This document shows positions 33,301 to 44,564 of a DNA stretch of 64,000 nt, piece after piece (within the stretch, counting starts at the first letter, position 1; every line of letters begins with the position of its first letter). The stretch is from Heterotrichella gracilis (lineage: Eukaryota > Sar > Xanthophyceae > Tribonematales > Xanthonemataceae). The DNA lies in the NCBI GenBank assembly GCA_032358255.1, contig JAULBX010030375.1, forward strand, positions 1-64,000. The letters run 5' to 3'. The translations under genes were made by a program, and so were the position numbers. A model generated the notes under the pieces. The model was not told the DNA's origin. It saw only the letters and a list, made by a program, of their open reading frames with translations, and did not search any database.

Positions 33301-36300
33301 ATCTCACGGCATTTCTGCTCTTCCCATTTGCAGGGTTTCAGTGACGCTGGCCAGACCGTGTACGCGCGCGACATGGTGCGGTGGGGAGCTGACTACCTCA
33401 TCAAGGCGCACATCAACGACTCATCGCTGGTGGTGCAGGTAAGGGTGAAATCCTACAAACCCTTGCTCGGTCCTAGACAACCCTAACAAAATACTGGCAC
33501 AACTCCTTGCTGGTGGTGCAGGTAACAAGAAACCCTAAATGAACCCCAACAAACCCGAACACACCTGGCAAATCCCTAAGAAGCCCTGGCGAGGCGCACC
33601 CCATGTACTTTTCGCTGCTGTGCCCAAGTGGTCAGTTGAGGTGGGGAAAGCCATGCCAAACCTAGCTTAACCCTATAAACTAAAAGGGGAGTACCTTACC
33701 CATCCTGACACCAAATCCATCCCCACCCGCGGGCAGGCACCCACATAATGGAGTTTCAGCTGCTGCCTGGAGAGCGCAGATCCCTGCGCCCGATGCACCC
33801 ACACACCACCTGCAGCAACTGCAATATACCTTACAGAAAGCAAACCAGTAAAGCTTGCAAAACCTCCCCACCCCGCAGGCTGGCGACCAGAACGTGGAGT
33901 GGAGCTACTGCTGCCGCCCTGAGGGCGCCGTCTCCCCTCGCAAAGTGACCGTTGCAAGCACCGCCCTCCCCGCCAGCGATGCAGCGGGTCTCACCGCAGC
34001 GGCCTTTGCAGCTACCTCCATGGTGTTTGCTGGGGTGGACACGGTGTATGCCACAGGCCTGCTCAACAGGGCAAAGAAGTTGTACACGTGCGTAACCAGC
34101 CTAATTCTACCCTACACATAATAAACCTTGAACCTACCCCTAGACCCTGATCCTCAGCCTGAACCTAAATGCCCTCCCTATGCTCCCTTTCCCCACTCGC
34201 CTTGCCCCACTTCTCCCCTCCCCGCCTTTCCGCCCTCTTCTCCTTAGAGTTTAGGGCTTAGGGCAAAGATCTTTGCTACCCCCTCCTCACCCGTCCCCTC
34301 CCCTCACCCCTACCTCAGATTTGCTATCACCTACCCTGGCTCCACCGCCACCCTCGATACGACCTAGGGTTCCAGGCAAAACCCTAAACATCCCCCCCCT
34401 TCCCTTCCCGGCCCCCAGATTTGCCATCACCTCCCCTGGCTCCTCCGCCACCACATTCAACTACGGCCTGAGGTACAACAGCCAGAGCTACTGGGACGAC
34501 GTGGTGTGGGCAGCGGCTTGGCTATACAAGGCCACGGGGGATGCATCCTACCTGGATGATGTAAACACCTACTACAACACTGCCATCACCTCGGGAGGGT
34601 GCGTGCTGGGAGGGTAGTGTTGAGGGTGGCGGTGATTAGGGTGATGACGTGAAGGTGCATTAGGATTTGTGACAAGGAAGGGTTTGCTGGGTGTTTGCAT
34701 GGCTATACAAGGCCACAGGGGATGCGTCCTACCTGGATGACGTCGACACCTACTACAACACAGCCATCACCTCCGGAGGGTGCGTGCTGGGTGACGGTGC
34801 TTAGGGCGACTGTGTTTAGGACAACTCAGGTTCACGTGTCAACAGCCTAAAGACGACCCATTTTCGAAATGCTTTATATACACGTGTTTCAAATGTTCTT
34901 GGAATGTTGTGAATTTTTTTTAAACGAGTTATATTTTGGGTTAAATATTGCCCAAAATGAATTCACGTTGAGAGCCTAGCTACTTCAGATGCGCAGTGTA
35001 TGCACAGCTACAAAAAGCAAGGGGGTTATATCCTCCCACCCTGCCCCTGCACCGTCCCGCACACCCTTACCTCCCCTTTTCCCGCCTCACAGCGTCCCCC
35101 AAGCTGCCTGGAACTGGGACAACCAGCTTTGGGCAGGGGCTATGCTTGTGGCCACCATCCCCAACGCAGACCCTACCGGGGTTTTCACAGGGGCGGCCAG
35201 GGAGTTCTTCAGCAGGTGGCTGTCTGGGACAAATGGGCCCAGCTACACGCCAGGGGTGAGTGGAAAAACCCTTGGGAAGGGTATTTGAATAGATTGTGGG
35301 ATCTGGGGCTGGGGCCGTGGTCAGGTTTTCATTGTTTATGCCATCATTGCCAGCAAACTCCCCTTCGTCCGATTGTCTGCCCAAGTTAATAGGGTGTGTT
35401 ACTTTGGATCCGTCAACCTATTACCTACACTCAAATGGACCCGCGCGCCGTCCCGTGTGGCGTGCATCCACCACCTACACACCAACTCGCTCATGCCCCG
35501 CCCACACACAACCACTTGCACGTGCCTCACACACCTAATGAACCACACATGCCAATGCCCCATTCTCCCCCACCCTTTGCTCAAACGTCCACCCCTGTTT
35601 CCCTCCCCACAGAAGCTTGCCTTCCTCGCGCCCCAAAATGATGGAGGCGCGCTGCGCAACACAATCAACGCAGCGTTTTTGGCGCAAGTGTTTGCAAAAT
35701 ACACCGATGGCGCCACAGGCAACGCCATTCGCTGCTGGGCGCGCAACCAGGTGAAAATCATATGCTTAAATCAAAATCCTGACCCCTTAAACCCTACACC
35801 ATTGGTGGTTTGTGGCCTCTAAACCCCACGCTTCCCACCAACAATCCAAACCTGAAACGAGAATTTCCCAACCCTAAACATGAAAATCTTGTCGTACAAT
35901 CGCACCAGTACACCCCTACATCGCAATATCCAACCCTAAACCCTAATCCTAACCCCATTCCCTGCCCCACAGCTTTCCTACATCACCGGCGCCAACCCCC
36001 GTGGCATATCCTACATCGCGGGCGTGGGCCCCACATTCCCGCAGTACGTGAATTTCAAGGGGGCACGGTGCAGCCCCAACCTCTCGGTGACCTGCGATTG
36101 GACCAGCTTTGGCGCCAATAACGTGAACCCTATTGTGTTCACTGGGGCAGTGGTTGGAGGGCCATCGAGTACGGATGCGTATACCGACAGCATGGATTCG
36201 CTGCACCAGGCGTCGGCGGATGCGAATTTGGATTTCGTGGGTGGCGTGCCAGGTGGGTAGGGTGCAGAGGGGCAAAAGTTTGGTTTGCTAACCATATGAT

Positions 36301-39300
36301 ATGATCGAAATGGGTGCGTTGTCAAACCCATGGGTCCAAAATGAAGTGTGTAATTTTATCCAAGCAAATTGCAAACCAGGTCTACAGGTATATGGGATGT
36401 CATGCTGTTTGTGGGTCGAGCCATCTTCATGCGCATGTGCATGTGCTGACTGCGCATCGGCATGTGCTGACATGCGCATCTTCATGCGCATATGCATGTG
36501 CTGATTGCGCATCTTCATCCGCATGTGCTGACTGCCATGTGCGACCCATGTGCAGGTCTGGCAGCGGGTCTCCTGCAGTTCTCATCCTCCATGCAGTGCC
36601 AAGGGAATTTGGCCACCCCAGGCCCAATCAGCCTCCCCCCACCAGGGCCATTGGGCCCCGGCCCACCCTCCCCACCACCGCGCCCCCCCCTGCCCCCCTC
36701 CCCTCCACCACCGCCACCAGTCCCCCTGGGAACCAAGAGCCCACCACCACCTGTCCAATCCCCACCATCGCCCGTATCGGGACCCGTCAACAGCCCCTCC
36801 CCCCCACCACGCCCCCCCAGCCCGCCACCCAAGCCACCACCGCCACCCACCCCACCAGCCCCGCCGCCACTCCCCCTCTCTGCGCGTACGTTCCCGCCCT
36901 TAATACCCTGCAAGCCCTGGACGTTAATACCCTTCCCTCCTTCCGTGCATGTACCGCAGTGTCTCCCCATGACCACACCCTGTGCATCGGACCCAGCATG
37001 CCAGCAAACACCCTAATGGTGTGCTCAGATACCCTAAGAACCTGCAAGTGTGCCTGAAATTCCAAAACTCCTCTTACCCTTCAACACCTCATCTCTGTGC
37101 ACCGCAAGACCCTCGGCTCCACCATCTAGGGCACAGCGCTAAATCCACACGCCAACCCCTTGCGCTTGCCACGACTCATAAGGTGTCCAAAACACTCGAT
37201 TCCTGTCTTCAAAGCCCTAATTCCTGTGTCACCAACCCTTATATGTGTGCTCTCCAAACCCTGAACCCACCTCGTCTTCATGCAGTGTACCGAGACACCC
37301 TCAGCGCCACCCTCTACTTTATGAGGCGCAGCGCTGAGGAGACCTGGCCAGCGCCCTGATCGCCAACTCTTAAATCTGTGCCAAAACCCTATTGACATGC
37401 CCAGAAACCATCCTGTTGGTGCTAGACAAACTGCCCACCGCACAACCCCTCCTAACCCTGAAAACCCTATTCTTCGTGCAGTGTACCGCGACACCCTCAG
37501 CGCCACCCTGTACTTCTACGATGCGCAGCGCTCCGGAGACCTGCCTGCCAATAACCGCGTGTCCTGGCGGGGCGACTCTGGCCTGTACGACAACGTGACC
37601 TTTAATGGCAAGCTGTACAAGCTGGATGGGGGCTACTACGATGCAGGAGGTGGGGCCTAGGGGTTTGACTGGGGTTTAAAGGCTGATTTGCGCGAACGGG
37701 GTTTGGGCGGTGCGGTGTAGGGTATGTGCTGGGGACAACATAGCGTAACACCCAACGTAACACCCATGCCACCCGCCCCTCAACCCCGCCCCATGCCCCT
37801 TGCCCAAACTCTCCCACCCCTTGTCCCCTCCCCTGCAGACATGCTCAAGTGCACCTTCCCCCTCGCCCTGGCGCTCTCCCAAGTGGCGCCGGCGGTGCTA
37901 AAATACCCCCTCCACATGGCATAAACTCTCATGCTAGGTGTTTACAAACCCACCCACCCACCACCACCCACATACATGCACATACAGCCCTCCCTCAACC
38001 CACCCACCACCACCTCTGTTCCCTCCCCTGCAGACATGCTCAAGTGCACCTTCCCCCTTGCCCTGGCCCTCTCCCAAGTGGCGCTGGCGGTGCAAGAGTT
38101 CCCCGCTGCCTTCATCGACACCTCCAACATGGGCTACGTAACACAAATGCTCAAGTGGGGAGGCGACTGGCTCATGAAGGCGCACTTTGCCCCTGATAAG
38201 CTGGTGGTGCAAATGGGCCACTCCCAGGATGACCACAACCACTGGACCCGCCCCGAGGACATGGATTGGACCAGGCCTGCCTTCTATGTACGCCGAAAAA
38301 CCCTAACAAAATGTTTTTTACCCTAGCTGGCCATTACCAAAATCCTGCCATATGCATGGGCCCGTATTACTTAGTAGTAATGTTGGAATCACTCGTTGCC
38401 ATCACATGATCTTACATTGTGGTCACTTGGCCACATCGCGGTGCTGCAATTTGCCCACCAACTCCAAATTTACCGACCCCCATAAATGACCCCATCAATG
38501 CCTTTTGCCTGCATACATGACCCCCTAAATAGCCCGCACATGGGCCCCTGCTTGACTCTCCCCTCCCCTCCGACCCAGGTTGACAACCAGAAGACTGGTG
38601 CTGACGTAGCGGGCGCCACCTGCGCCGCCATGGCCTCCATTGCATCCATATGGAAGAAGATCAACAGCACCTATGCCAACGAGCTGGTCACACACGCCAC
38701 ACAGCTGTACAGGTGGGACGGACGACGTGATGACATCGTGAAATTCGTTTAGATTAATAAAAATAGAAATAGAAATAGAAAATAAAACAGTGGGATTTTG
38801 TCCTATGGGCACACGCATTGCAGTGGTACAGGTGTGAGGGGAAACAAGGGATCATAGTTCACAATACTAAATCCATTGTTACTGTTTACTTTTATCCAAT
38901 TTCTGCTGCAAGTTCAACCCCGTCTGTACATCTCTCACATGTGCCCATGCAAACTTCACACCTGACCTCCCAACCCCTAACCCTAAAACCCTTACCCTCC
39001 TCCGCAGCTACGCCATCAACAACCGAGGGGTGCACACCAAGTGGTTCTCCTACTACGACGTCATCGCCTATGCCCCCTCCACCAACGACCTTGATGACAT
39101 CTGGTACTGCGCTGCATGGCTGTACAAGGCCACTGGGGATGATGCGTGGAAGACCAAGGCGCAGGCGCACCAACAAGCGTTCGGGTGAGCAACTGACTAC
39201 GTGAACAAAAATTAGAAGTAGTGTGAGGGAGAGCGTGACAGTAAAGGAGGGATGTACCGTATCCAATTAATCCATCCCATGATCCAAAATTAAGGATGAG

Positions 39301-41280
39301 ATGTGCGGGATCATAGCTCCCTTCCCTCATGATCATATTTAATCATGATCACATATAAATCCTATTTTGCATTCCCCCTGCTGCTCTCCTCGTCGCCCCT
39401 CATGATTGCATTTGTTTCTTTTTCCTTAATTCCGTGATCCCCATGCGCAGCCCCGCGATGTACACCTGGCAGGTGTGGGGATGGGACAACAACGCCTGGG
39501 GAGCATCACTGCTGTCTGCCATTACCCCGGGACTGGACTACAACAGCTTGGGGGCGGCGGATATCACCGAATTCTCAAAGCGCTGGGTCCTAGGTAAGGG
39601 TTTTTGGTTGGCGCTTTGGTAGGGTCTTGATTACGGTGGGCCCAGGGGTTGAAAATCATCCCAGATATGCTGATGTGACCCTTAAATGCGGGTAGGATGG
39701 AGGCGCTGGAAACAGCAACGCGCTGAGTTTCAGTAGGGTGCAGGGGTTGGAAGCGTCTCATGGCCGTGCTTCAAGGTGGGGTTAGGGTGCTCGTTTTGGT
39801 AGGGTTCTGACACAACTGCCCTCATCCACCTCCAACCACCCCCCCACTCCCGCACCCCCTTGCCTGGACACCGTCCCCCCACAGGGGTTGATGAAGGTGT
39901 TAGGGTTTAGGGTTTTATTCATCTTATTCACTGTTTCCCCATTTATTAATTGTTATCCCCCCCTTTTTGCAGGCCAAGGTGTGGACACCGTGACCCCAGG
40001 GGGGTTAATGAAGGTGGGCGACTGGGGGGTGCTTCGCTACAGCTCCACCGCCGCATTTGTGGCCCTCATTTGGAGCAAATACTACGGGGACGCGGGGGTG
40101 AAAACCACCTACCGGTGCTGGGCAAGGGGACAGGTGGGTACTGTACTCAGTGCATTTCTACCACCTGGAAACAATGAAAGAAACAACTACAGAAAGCAAA
40201 AGTAAGCGTGCCAAGAAACATGGGAAAGAGGGACGCCCATAATGCGCCCCAATCGACCTCTTGACCAACCCTGAATACTGTAGTGGGAATCAAGGGTCCA
40301 TGGCCCGTCGCCAGTTCCACAACCATCACCTCGCAGCCTGAATGACCACAAATAATATGACCTGAATTACAGAGAAATGAACAGCAAATTACCGTATCTA
40401 AACACCTAAAAAAAAATTCTGCAGATCAACTATGCGCTGGGCAACAACCCTCTGAAGAACAGCTACGTGGTGGGCATCAAGGGGCCCTGGGCATCCGTGG
40501 TGACATCCCACGAGCACCACCGCGCCGCCTCCTGCCCCGACAGGCCCGCGCCATGCGACTGGAACGCTTTCAACAACCCCGGGCCCAATCCCCAGCTCTT
40601 GAAGGGCGCCCTGGCGGGAGGGCCGGGCAACAACGATGATTACCAGGATGTGAGGAGCGATTATATGAAGAATGAAGTGGCGCTAGACTTCAATGCTGGG
40701 TTCACAGGTAGGGGGGAGGATAGGAGTATGGATGGCTTTCAAATTGACCTGGTCCACATGTGGGGAATGGATTTGAGTAGGGTTCTTTGTAGACCTATAG
40801 GGTTTGCGCTGGGCTCCAGTAGCTCCATGGTGGTGGCTTCATTGGTAGAATGAAGTTGGTATTGAATGTATTGCCACATTATCATATGATTTATATTATA
40901 TATGATTATAATATATCATATCATATTATGATATGATATCAACTTATCATAATACATACAATTCAAGCCATGTAGAATTGTTGGCTACATTGATGATAAG
41001 TTGGTGGTAATTGTTTTGAATGTATTATGATGGAATCATTGTCATTTATTAATTGTTTGCTGCTTGCATTGCAGGTGCCGTAGCCGGGCTGGTTGACTTG
41101 TATGATGAAACCACCTGCACCTCAGACAACCCTGGGCGCTACACCTTCCCGCCCACCAAGACCACGCAGAGCATCGGCACTGCCCAGCCATTCGTGGAGC
41201 CCGACCTGTGCCCTGTGCAGATGTGCAGCAAGCCTTACTGGGCATATGGCTATGACGAAATTCTGGCCAAGCATGGTTGA
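30370..41280 (+). CDS. Secreted tandem GH9 cellulase (two GH9 domains joined by extensin-like linkers)
   Basis: GH9 enzymes cleave beta-1,4-glucans. Eighteen exons keep phase: 30370-30538, 31551-32237, 32741-32982, 33334-33438, 33879-34087, 34419-34598, 35093-35255, 35613-35750, 35973-36252, 36556-36885, 37482-37649, 38034-38287, 38579-38712, 39008-39184, 39451-39593, 39973-40133, 40425-40707, 41075-41280, giving 1342 residues. A signal peptide ([18 protein letters not shown]) is followed by a (K)SPPP-rich region to about residue 285, GH9 domain 1 (about 286-745), a second Pro-rich linker (745-834), and GH9 domain 2 (835-1320). Domain 2 has the full active site: DAGD at about 888-891, HEHHR, and [11 protein letters not shown] with the proton-donor Glu near 1264. 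In domain 1 these are NGGE (about 337-340), NFKGA, and ADANLDF, so its catalysis is doubtful. The Ser-Pro blocks suggest hydroxyproline glycosylation and a cell-wall location (inference). Confidence 0.95.
31551..32237 (+). repeat. Extensin-like (K)SPPP / KPPSP repeat exon
   Basis: The 229 codons of GH9-gene exon 2 are almost all Ser, Pro and Lys. The first third repeats KKSPPPHKK / KKSPPPKK with period about 24 bases; the rest repeats [10 protein letters not shown] and SPPPPSP. Such SPPP blocks are typical of volvocine and other chlorophyte wall glycoproteins. Confidence 0.9.
33048..33266 (+). repeat. Two decayed copies of GH9 exon 3 end
   Basis: 33048-33166 repeats exon 3 from the GGGGTACC...AACGG region through TGGTGGTGACTCAAGTCGCG and GGGCGATGCTGAATTTC to the donor GTGGGTGG. 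A second, shorter piece at 33216-33266 has GTGACCTGGGCACTGCTGAA then TTTCC. Both lie in intron 3. Confidence 0.85.
33500..33527 (+). repeat. Copy of GH9 exon 4 donor edge
   Basis: CTCCTTGCTGGTGGTGCAG/GTAAC repeats the exon-4 end CTCATCGCTGGTGGTGCAG/GTAAG (33420-33443), including the donor. Confidence 0.8.
34313..34375 (+). repeat. Upstream copy of GH9 exon 6 acceptor edge
   Basis: CCTCAG/ATTTGCTATCACCTACCC then TGGCTCCACCGCCACC repeats the exon-6 start at 34413-34455. It keeps an AG acceptor and then diverges into CTAGGGTT sequence. Confidence 0.85.
34694..34795 (+). repeat. Downstream copy of GH9 exon 6 end
   Basis: GGCTATACAAGGCCACAGGG through ACCTCCGGAGGGTGCGTGCTGGG repeats 34516-34612 at over 90 percent by eye, donor included. 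No acceptor precedes it, so it is not a complete exon. Confidence 0.9.
36425..36555 (+). repeat. Intronic minisatellite CATGTGCTGA(C/T)TGCGCATC
   Basis: About five units of TGCGCATCTTCATGCGCATG and CATGTGCTGACTGCGCATC precede the acceptor of GH9 exon 10. Units vary from 20 to 36 bp. Confidence 0.8.
37283..37360 (+). repeat. Upstream copy of GH9 exon 11 start
   Basis: TGCAG/TGTACCGAGACACCCTCAGC ... CTCTACTTTATGAGGCGCAG repeats the acceptor and first 60 bases of exon 11 (37476-37545). The copy has shifts and a TGA. A second acceptor is therefore present about 195 bp upstream of the real one. Confidence 0.9.
37828..37925 (+). repeat. Upstream copy of GH9 exon 12 start
   Basis: CCCCTGCAG/ACATGCTCAAGTGCACC through CCAAGTGGCG repeats the acceptor and first 60 bases of exon 12 (38025-38095). 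It then runs into a TAA. The copy still encodes the catalytic Asp and [15 protein letters not shown], but has no donor. Confidence 0.92.
39870..39915 (+). repeat. Fragment copy of GH9 exon 16
   Basis: CACAGGGGTTGATGAAGGTG precedes TTAGGGTTTAGGG and resembles GGGGGGTTAATGAAGGTGGG of exon 16 (40001-40020). Short, so less certain. Confidence 0.5.
40862..40945. repeat. AT-rich palindromic tract in the last GH9 intron
   Basis: Repeated ATATCATATGATTTATAT, TATAATATATCATATCATAT and ATGATATGATATCAACTTATCAT form overlapping inverted repeats. No gene content. Confidence 0.7.
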
Positions 41281-41340
41281 CAGGATCAGGGGTATACTAA
41301 AATACTAATGTTAGTATAGGTGGTATACCCCTGACAGGAT
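41280..41340. mobile_element. 47-bp MITE-like insertion at the GH9 stop codon
   Basis: Perfect 11-bp terminal inverted repeats CAGGGGTATAC (41287-41297) and GTATACCCCTG (41323-41333) are flanked by identical 7-bp direct repeats ACAGGAT (41280-41286 and 41334-41340). An inner palindrome ATACTAATGTTAGTAT adds more folding. The CAGGG terminus resembles hAT elements, although hAT target duplications are usually 8 bp. The first target base is the last base of the GH9 TGA, so the 3' UTR starts inside it. Confidence 0.8.
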
Positions 41341-43177
41341 TGTTCAAAGCAAAGCAGCTTTGCCAGCTGGAAAAGGATTGGCAACGCTTCAAGTTTCAGG
41401 CACCAAAGGAGCTTCTTAATGCGGCCTCTGGAATGAATAATTGCACACTGGTTGTCCCTCTACGCAAGCCCCGAGATGTGGAGGGGGCTGCGTAATCAAT
41501 GGCAAATTGGTGTCCACACCATGCAGGAATTGTCAGCAGCAGCATAACAGAAACCCTCAGTCAAAGATGCAATCAGCTTCCAAGCCCCTTTGTAGCCAAG
41601 CTCCTCAGCCTATCGCAGCGCATTCGTTGCTTTATCCAAGCCAACACACACACACCGTAATCAGCGGGTATTATACACACATCTACTTGAACGCAACCCA
41701 TATGATATTACACCCTTTTGAACACACCTCTGTTGAGAATTGTCTGCAAATTTGCTCCTTGACAAGCAGCACTTCTTTTCACAGCGGCTGCCGCTGAAAT
41801 CATTGATACAACATTTCTAAATTGATAGCTAGCGCCATGATCGTGAATCATGATTAGGTTTGCCAGCAATGAGGGTGGGTTCTATTTCTGGCGCTACCGC
41901 TGAAATGATTATTGCAAGGTTTGACATTTGGCAAGACTTTGACATCGAGCATGGACTGTAGTTATGGTTTCAAACCATAACTACAAAATCTGGGACAAGT
42001 CGATGCATGCAGTCAGTGCTGCATGCAAGTTTGCTCCATTTGCAATTAGCCCTATCCTGACTGCTAAATTAGATTAAATTAGATTAAATCTGGCTCAGCC
42101 AGGCTGGCTTTATACTATACTACGCTTTTAGCTGGAAGGCATGTAAGTAAATATCAAGACATAATAAAACTTCCGGGAAAAAAATGCCAAAGGCACACTT
42201 TATTAAGAATGGCGCCGGAAATTTGCCCAAGTTGTGACACACTATGACAATGTTCTGACAGAGGCACTGCATGGCATTGCCTCTGGTTTGGAGCAAAGCG
42301 TCACTCCATCTGCCAACCGGGTTCACTCGTCATCACGTTTGCACTATACGCACACGGAAAAGCTAGGCAAAAGGAAAAGATTTTCACACAAAAAAGGAAG
42401 ACATGGACGATATGAAAACCCGAGGGTTCTTGCTAACCCAAACCCTTACCAACCACCTCAAGCTCAACTAATAGAATGCACTTCCAAGTTTGCAACACTG
42501 CTTCCAAGAACAACTATAGCGTATACCCTTTTGCATGCTCTGCCTGCTGGCATTGGCTAAGCCTGTGCTTGACCAGCGGCTGCTGTTATGGCTGGTCGGT
42601 GCCCTGGCGCAAGCCAGGGGGGCCCTAAGTTAGACTACGCCTTTGTGCGTCCTTTTTTTTTATATATATACGTGCATCAAAGGCAAATGTGGCAGCATCA
42701 GCACATATGTAATATTCTGCAGGCCCCACTGCGCCGCCTGAAAGAAAACGTGGGAGAGGAAAAGATAATCTGAAGAAATACCACCTCTGTACTCACTGTA
42801 CTCACATGCTCTACCGCACACTCGGTGTATGCTGTGAAAAGTATGCTGGATCTCTCTCACTCTGACTTTTCCTCAACCCACGCCCTCAACTTGACGCATG
42901 ATGAGGAGCGTAGTTATTTATTCATTCATTTGTGATATATTATTGCAAGTAAACGTTCATGCAGCTCCTTGCCTGCCGTGCCCTGTCCACCGCCTCCGCC
43001 CCATCACCACCACCACCACCTCCGCCTTGCAGTGTAGCGCTTGCTACTCACAAGCCCACAACCACCAACATCACCATTACCACCTCCACCACCACCACCA
43101 TAATCACCTCCACCACCACCACCACCGCCGCCGCCGCCACCGCCACACCGCCACCCCAGCGCCGCCCAGGCTACTAC
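41341..43177. other. Gene-free interval between convergent genes
   Basis: Holds the 3' UTRs of the GH9 and FkbM genes. Contains the palindrome at 41957-41985, a short AGATTAAATT repeat near 42068-42090, a T/TA run near 42652-42668, and a CCACCA-type microsatellite from about 43003 to 43150 just beyond the FkbM stop. No gene recognised. Confidence 0.5.
41957..41985. repeat. Perfect 14-bp-arm palindrome
   Basis: TGTAGTTATGGTTT, one C, AAACCATAACTACA. It could fold into a stable hairpin in the GH9 3' region. The arms match perfectly; no function is inferred. Confidence 0.9.
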
Positions 43178-43289
43178 TCAACCGCTGGGCTGCACTTTGG
43201 CGTAGCATCTTTGGCCTTCCAGATGAGGTTGCACTGCCCATACTTGGTCTCCTTGCATACCTGCAGGATCTCCTGAGGGTCATGGCTTA

Positions 43290-43740
43290 GGTTAAACTTA
43301 TCCACTGCTGAGGACACCCGCCTGCACCACAAGAGATTGGTCTTAGGGCTTGGGTCATAGGGCTACAGGTTCAAGGTCGCTGTCAGACTGGTTTTGCAGC
43401 AAAGCCACCGCCGTGGCCACTGCGGATTAGACTTAAGGTTTAGGTTGCAGGGTTTGGACAAGGGGCATGGCTGTTTTTGAACTGATCCACAGCAGAGGCC
43501 ACCCTTCCGCACCAAACTGGTTTGGTCATACGATGCAATTGGTCATAGGGGTTGATTTGAAGCATAGGGTTGATTTGAAGCATAGGGTTGAAGTCGTCAT
43601 TAAATCTTCCATAGCAGGGGCCATTTGCCAGCGCCTGGGATTGGCTTTAGGGCATAGGTACCAATAGTACAACAATTTATTCAGGCACAGGGTCTAGATC
43701 ATCAACAATAGAGGCCATATGCCTGCGCCACATGATTAGT
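43290..43740 (-). repeat. Five degenerate ~100-bp units in the FkbM 3' region
   Basis: The theme TCCAC(A/T)GC(A/T)GAGG(A/C)CAC followed by TTGGTCATAGGG and GGTTTAGGTT recurs near 43300, 43395, 43480, 43605 and 43695. They look like decayed copies of one exon edge with TAGGGTT-type filler; the parent exon is not clear. Confidence 0.5.
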
Positions 43741-43837
43741 TTAGCCTAGGGGTTAGGGTTCACGGTTATGTAAACCCTAACCCGAAACCCTAAACATGTA
43801 AAGCATGTGGCAATACCACGCATTTCCATGTGTTTCC

Positions 43838-44460
43838 CTTACGTGCGTTGCTCGGGCTTCCCTTTCCTCTCCATGAGGTCCTCTGTTATTTCCACTCTGT
43901 GGGTCTTGGCCAGCCCCCGCAGCATGTCTGCGTTGCTGAGGTGCAGCCCCCGGAAGTTGACCGACACCTCCATGTAGATCATGTACACGGTGCAGCGGGA
44001 GATGAGCCCCTGCGCGCCCCGAATGACCGCTGGCTGTGGCCCTCCACATTAACCTACGCCAGAACGAGCATTTCAGCACGGATTGCAGTTTTAGGAAAGG
44101 GGGGAGTGTGGTTCATTTGTGCTGTGTGCAATTTGCAAAAAGTTGGCTGAGGTCTGTATGTAAACCATGTAGCGGGAGATACGCGGGAGATAAGAGATAT
44201 GCTCCTGCGTGCCCTGCATGACTGCTGACTCGAAGAACCTCCACATCAACCTACGCCAGAATGAGCACTTCAACGCGCATTGCAGTTTCAGAAGGGGGAA
44301 ATGTGGTGCATTTTTGCTGTGTGCAATGTGGAAAAAGTTGGCTGAGGTCTGTATGTATATGATGTAGACTGTGCAACGGGAGTTAGTTCCTGCGCGTCCC
44401 GGATAACCGCTGGCTCGTGCCCCTATACATCAACCTACACCGGAACGAGCACTTCAGCAC
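43838..44460 (-). repeat. Three damaged copies of the FkbM VDVEG exon
   Basis: In transcription order. Copy C (about 44460-44345) reads VDV-stop-GHEPAVIRDA. Copy B (about 44290-44160) has lost a base after VDVE. Copy A (about 44060-43838) reads NVEGH, then needs one added base to give EPAVIRGAQGLISRCTVYM and the long tail ending in KGKPEQRT. All three share CCTACGCCAGAAYGAGCACT-type flanks. The acidic motif VEG-x-E is the FkbM family hallmark, so no copy can supply it cleanly. Confidence 0.75.
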
Positions 44461-44564
44461 TGCTCGTGACAAATTCTGGTTTAAAATTAATGGGGGGATT
44501 GTGGTACATTTTGCTGAGTGCAATGCAAATGACTTGCAAAATATTGGCTGAGGTTTGTATGTAT

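Noticed and set aside
37839-37924. Alternative, mutually exclusive GH9 exon 12
   Set aside because: It has an acceptor and the first 25 codons but runs into a TAA and has no donor, so it can only act as a decoy.
42959-43276. Plus-strand Pro/Thr/His-rich frame
   Set aside because: It is produced by a CCACCA microsatellite and antisense to the FkbM last exon; no splice or domain support.
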